DNA from: Flavobacterium sp. xlx-214
Lineage (GTDB): Bacteria; Bacteroidota; Bacteroidia; Flavobacteriales; Flavobacteriaceae
Direction: 5' to 3'
Assembly (NCBI RefSeq): GCF_013874595.1
Contig: NZ_CP059431.1
Coordinates: 2,542,001 to 2,606,000 of the forward strand
Length of the DNA stretch: 64,000 nucleotides
The translations under genes and the position numbers were made by a program. Positions 61,617-64,000 of the stretch are shown here, one piece after another. Numbering within the stretch: position 1 is the stretch's first letter; each line of letters starts with the position of its first letter. Below the pieces are notes generated by a model. That model had not been told where the DNA came from. It saw nothing but the letters and a program-made list of their open reading frames with translations, and ran no database searches.

Positions 61617-62530
61617 TGAAAAGACGCGATTTTATCTACAAAACTACTGCATCTACAGCTTTGTTAACCATTGGTGGTTTAAGTTTAAGTAGTTTTACAA
61701 ATAACAAAAGTAAGCACATTACTATTTTGCACACTAATGATACACATAGTCATTTAGATCCTTTTTCAGCTAACGATCCTAAGTTTCCTAATCAAGGTGG
61801 TGCAGCTAAAAGAGCCACAATTTTTAACAATATCAAAAAAGAAAATCCTAATACTTTAATTTTAGATGCTGGTGATATGTTTCAAGGTACACCCTACTTT
61901 AATTATTATGGAGGAGAGCTTGAAATTAAAGTAATGAATCTTTTGCAATATGATGCTACCACCATAGGTAATCATGAATTTGACAATGGCGTAAATGGAT
62001 TAGCAGAGCAAGTTGTTAAAGCTAATTTTAGCATTATTAATGCTAATTATGATTTTAAAAATACTTTAATGAATGGTTTAACAAAGCCTTATCAAGTATT
62101 TGAAAAAGAAGGTGTAAGAATTGGTATTTTTGGTTTAGGTGTTAAATTAGAAGGTTTAGTAAACAAAACAGAATACGGAGAAACAGTTTGGAATAATCCT
62201 ATTGAAATTACTCAAGACATGACTCGTATTTTAAAGGATGATCTTAAGTGCGATTTGATTATTTGTTTATCACATTTGGGCTATAAATATGCTGAAAATG
62301 CACAAATGATTTCTGATTTGGATTTAGCATTAAAAACCAAAAATATTGATTTAATCATTGGCGGGCATACACATACATTTTTAGACAAACCTACAATTGT
62401 TTTAAACACAGAAGGAAAAGAAGTATTGGTAAACCAAGTTGGATGTTATGGTGTACGTGTTGGTAGAATTGATTTTTACTTAGATACTTTCAATAATAAA
62501 ACAACTACATCACGAATTATAGAAGTATAA
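61616..62530 (+). CDS. 5'-nucleotidase catalytic domain, metallophosphatase
   Basis: 304 residues. Twin-arginine-like N-terminus (MKRRDFIYKTTASTALLTIG). Dimetal phosphatase motifs: ILHTNDTHSHLDPF, LDAGDMFQGTPYF, TTIGNHEFDNG, CLSHLGY and IIGGHTHTFLD. It lacks the C-terminal substrate domain, which is encoded by the gene just upstream. The pair should hydrolyse nucleotides in the periplasm. Confidence 0.9.
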   Translation: MKRRDFIYKTTASTALLTIGGLSLSSFTNNKSKHITILHTNDTHSHLDPFSANDPKFPNQGGAAKRATIFNNIKKENPNTLILDAGDMFQGTPYFNYYGGELEIKVMNLLQYDATTIGNHEFDNGVNGLAEQVVKANFSIINANYDFKNTLMNGLTKPYQVFEKEGVRIGIFGLGVKLEGLVNKTEYGETVWNNPIEITQDMTRILKDDLKCDLIICLSHLGYKYAENAQMISDLDLALKTKNIDLIIGGHTHTFLDKPTIVLNTEGKEVLVNQVGCYGVRVGRIDFYLDTFNNKTTTSRIIEV

Positions 62531-62560
62531 AAAAAGCAACTCAAATGAGTTGCTTTTTTT
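62529..62560 (+). terminator. Bidirectional terminator
   Basis: Near-perfect hairpin with arms of about 13-15 bp (GCAACTCA / TGAGTTGC core, A- and T-tracts outside). It serves the nucleotidase genes on the plus strand and the tRNA-Arg genes on the minus strand, whose 3' end is 2 bp away. Confidence 0.85.
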
Positions 62561-62561
62561 G

Positions 62562-62635
62562 TGACGATGGCAGGATTCAAACCTGCAACCTTCTGAGCCG
62601 TAATCAGATGCGCTATTCAGTTGCGCCACATCGCC
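62562..62635 (-). tRNA. tRNA-Arg(ACG), second in the pair
   Basis: 74 nt cloverleaf. Acceptor GGCGATG/CATCGTC (one G-U), D arm GCGC..GCGC, anticodon stem TCTGA/TCAGA with loop TTACGGC (anticodon ACG), T arm GCAGG TTTGAAT CCTGC, discriminator A, CCA not encoded. ACG should be edited to ICG by TadA. Confidence 0.93.
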
Positions 62636-62657
62636 TTGATGTATTTATTTTATTTTG

Positions 62658-62731
62658 TGACGATGGCAGGATTCAAACCTGCAACCTCTTGAGCCGTAAT
62701 CAAGTGCGCTATTCAGTTGCGCCACATCGCC
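62658..62731 (-). tRNA. tRNA-Arg(ACG), first in the pair
   Basis: 74 nt, identical to its neighbour except in the anticodon stem, which is CTTGA/TCAAG; both sides of the stem have changed together. Anticodon ACG. 22 bp separate the two tRNAs. CCA not encoded. Confidence 0.93.
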
Positions 62732-62750
62732 GTGTTATTATTTAACGGTG

Positions 62751-62783
62751 CAAATATAGGATGTTTTCTTTTATAAAACCAAA
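62751..62783 (-). promoter_or_regulatory. Promoter of the tRNA-Arg pair
   Basis: Minus strand: TTTG (62783-62780), 21 bp, TATATTTG (62758-62751). Matches TTTG-N21-TAnnTTTG. The first tRNA starts 20 bp downstream. Confidence 0.65.
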
Positions 62784-62921
62784 TGTTTTACACACTTTTT
62801 AACTAAAAAAATCCATATAAATGGTAAGTGATTTGTTTTGAAACTGTTAAGAATTCTTCAATAAATCTTTGTAGATCGTAAAACTTAAAATATCTTTGAT
62901 TTCTTATTTAATTAAATAAAA

Positions 62922-63404
62922 GTGCTTTCTTACTTACGTTTTTTATTACAATCTACCAATCAACATGGAGTTCATTCGCCTTTTGTTTACAATTATATTA
63001 CCAAAGGTTTGTATCAACAAAATGAATTTAAATATGTGCAACATAAAACCAATCAATGGTTATTACAATCGATACAATACTTTAAACCCAACTCAATTTG
63101 TTTTTTAAATGATGGTTTATCGGTTATTGCTTGGAAAGTATACACAAATAAAAGTGTTGAATTAACTGATGCCGATTTAATTTTAGAACGTTACGCACCC
63201 GAAAATCAAACACGTATAGTACAAACCATAAAGAACATGAGTAATTCGCAATTACTATTAATTGCTTGCTATACTTACCCAAAATCTTTTTTTGATGAAT
63301 TACGAAAAAACGTTGATATCATCGTAATGATTGATTTTTACTATGGTTGTTTAATATCAAAACGTACCGAACAACTAAAACAAAATTTTCACATTAGATA
63401 TTAA
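62922..63404 (+). CDS. Short methyltransferase-like protein
   Basis: 160 residues. The N-terminal YLRFLLQSTNQHGVHSPFVY is the conserved start of a Bacteroidota family of small class I SAM methyltransferases, which are normally about 240 residues. The glycine-rich SAM motif is not visible, and the C-terminal DIIVMIDFYYGCLISKRTEQ matches the family end. So the middle, catalytic part is reduced and the protein may be inactive or have another role. Confidence 0.6.
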   Translation: MLSYLRFLLQSTNQHGVHSPFVYNYITKGLYQQNEFKYVQHKTNQWLLQSIQYFKPNSICFLNDGLSVIAWKVYTNKSVELTDADLILERYAPENQTRIVQTIKNMSNSQLLLIACYTYPKSFFDELRKNVDIIVMIDFYYGCLISKRTEQLKQNFHIRY

Positions 63405-63823
63405 TAAAACGATCTTTTGTTCATTCTAGCATCAATACTTTTATCGCCAGGACCAACCAAAAACAAGAAAACATATCCTAAAAGATATAAAAAGCCAATT
63501 TCGGCAGCTCCAAAAATCTCCCAACCATGAGAACTAATAGCTACCAACATAGTAACAATTAACGGTATTAATGCCAAACGAGTGTACAAGCCAAACACCA
63601 GTAAAATAGAGCATAAAACTTCTGCAACTATTGCTAATATCAATGAAATATTTGAACCAAGACCTATAAAATCAAAAAACTCAGTTTTTAAAACTTCGTA
63701 TTTTATAATTTTCATCCAGCCATGATTCGCAATCATTAATCCACCTAAACTTAAACGTATTAATAACAATCCTATATTTAATAATTTAGGATCTATTTTT
63801 GTAGCATTCAATTTCATAAACAT
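63401..63823 (-). CDS. DoxX-family membrane protein
   Basis: 140 residues with four hydrophobic helices. LLLIRLSLGGLMIANHGWMKI, AEVLCSILLVFGLYTRLAL and the PGDKSID tail are the DoxX pattern. Possibly redox-related; the exact role is unknown. It converges with the methyltransferase-like gene and overlaps it by 4 bp. Confidence 0.85.
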   Translation of the reverse strand: MFMKLNATKIDPKLLNIGLLLIRLSLGGLMIANHGWMKIIKYEVLKTEFFDFIGLGSNISLILAIVAEVLCSILLVFGLYTRLALIPLIVTMLVAISSHGWEIFGAAEIGFLYLLGYVFLFLVGPGDKSIDARMNKRSFY

Positions 63824-63925
63824 TTTGTTATAAATGTAAAATACATTTTGTTAACGTTACAATATACTTAATCTAACCTAAACGTGCAACTTATTTTTTT
63901 AGTGTATATTTACTAAATTTTTTTT

Positions 63926-64000
63926 ATGAAAGTATATACAAAAACAGGCGATAAAGGTACCACAGCACTATTTGGAGGAACACGTGTTCCTAAATACCAT
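63926..64000 (+). CDS. Cob(I)alamin adenosyltransferase, PduO type (partial)
   Basis: Only the first 25 codons are in the window: MKVYTKTGDKGTTALFGGTR, the ATP-binding N-terminal motif of PduO-type corrinoid adenosyltransferases. Start ATG at 63926, cut by the window end. Confidence 0.85.
   Translation, partial: MKVYTKTGDKGTTALFGGTRVPKYH

Noticed and set aside
62545..62745. Plus-strand open frame of 66 codons with a repeated peptide
   Set aside because: It is the antisense of the two tRNA-Arg genes; the repeat reflects the tRNA duplication.

Overview
The window looks like the chromosome of a member of Bacteroidota, most likely Flavobacteriaceae. The DNA is strongly AT-rich. The right part carries the flavobacterial order bamD - rpoZ-like - coaBC - porD (type IX secretion accessory) - recN. 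Two promoters match the Bacteroidota pattern TTG/TTTG - about 20 bp - TAnnTTTG instead of the E. coli sigma-70 pattern. Nearly everything from 0 to 43 kb is on the minus strand, so genes there are transcribed from right to left.

Layout. (1) 0-12.4 kb: distal part of a surface polysaccharide locus with a flippase, an EpsG/Wzy-type polymerase, three glycosyltransferases, an outer membrane barrel protein, the Wzc-like tyrosine kinase, the Wza-like export lipoprotein, and a PglE-like aminotransferase plus a short PglD-like acetyltransferase. (2) 12.4-13.1 kb: non-coding tandem repeats. (3) 13.1-33.7 kb: a long operon-like run that probably builds an O-unit. It holds a WecA/WbpL-type initiating transferase, a WbpV-like reductase, a WbuB-like transferase, the fnlA/fnlB/fnlC set for UDP-L-FucNAc, an LfnA/WbuX-type amidotransferase with HisH2/HisF2 partners (acetamidino group, hence probable L-FucNAm), five further glycosyltransferases, a DUF4838 lipoprotein, a second polymerase, a second flippase and rmlA. 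Two small four-helix-bundle genes are wedged between the fnl genes. (4) 33.7-41.4 kb: a repeat-rich segment with two near-identical cytidylyltransferase-like genes, a winged-helix regulator, rmlB/rmlC/rmlD, an IS110-family element and galE. (5) 41.4-43.9 kb: a HipBA toxin-antitoxin pair and a small membrane protein. (6) 44.1-53.6 kb, plus strand: a compact aromatic catabolic operon that appears to run aryl acid -> aryl-CoA -> 5-hydroxyaryl-CoA -> gentisate-type acid -> ring cleavage -> maleate -> fumarate, with a nitrilase and a transglutaminase-like protein as unexpected members. (7) 53.7-64 kb: housekeeping genes (recN, porD, coaBC, rpoZ-like, bamD, ferritin, dapA), a split 5'-nucleotidase, two tRNA-Arg genes, and the start of a cobalamin adenosyltransferase gene.

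How it fits together. RmlABCD supply dTDP-L-rhamnose, FnlABC plus the amidotransferase trio supply UDP-L-FucNAm, and GalE supplies UDP-Gal or UDP-GalNAc. The glycosyltransferases assemble the unit, one of the two Wzx/Wzy pairs flips and polymerises it, and Wza/Wzc export it.

The strongest less expected signals are a bridge-RNA architecture readable in the left end of the IS110 element, whose donor-loop guides match the element's own two ends; the gentisyl-CoA type operon with a nitrilase; the likely L-FucNAm pathway; and the pair of four-helix-bundle genes bracketed by short low-complexity tracts. All family assignments come from reading motifs by eye; no database search was run.
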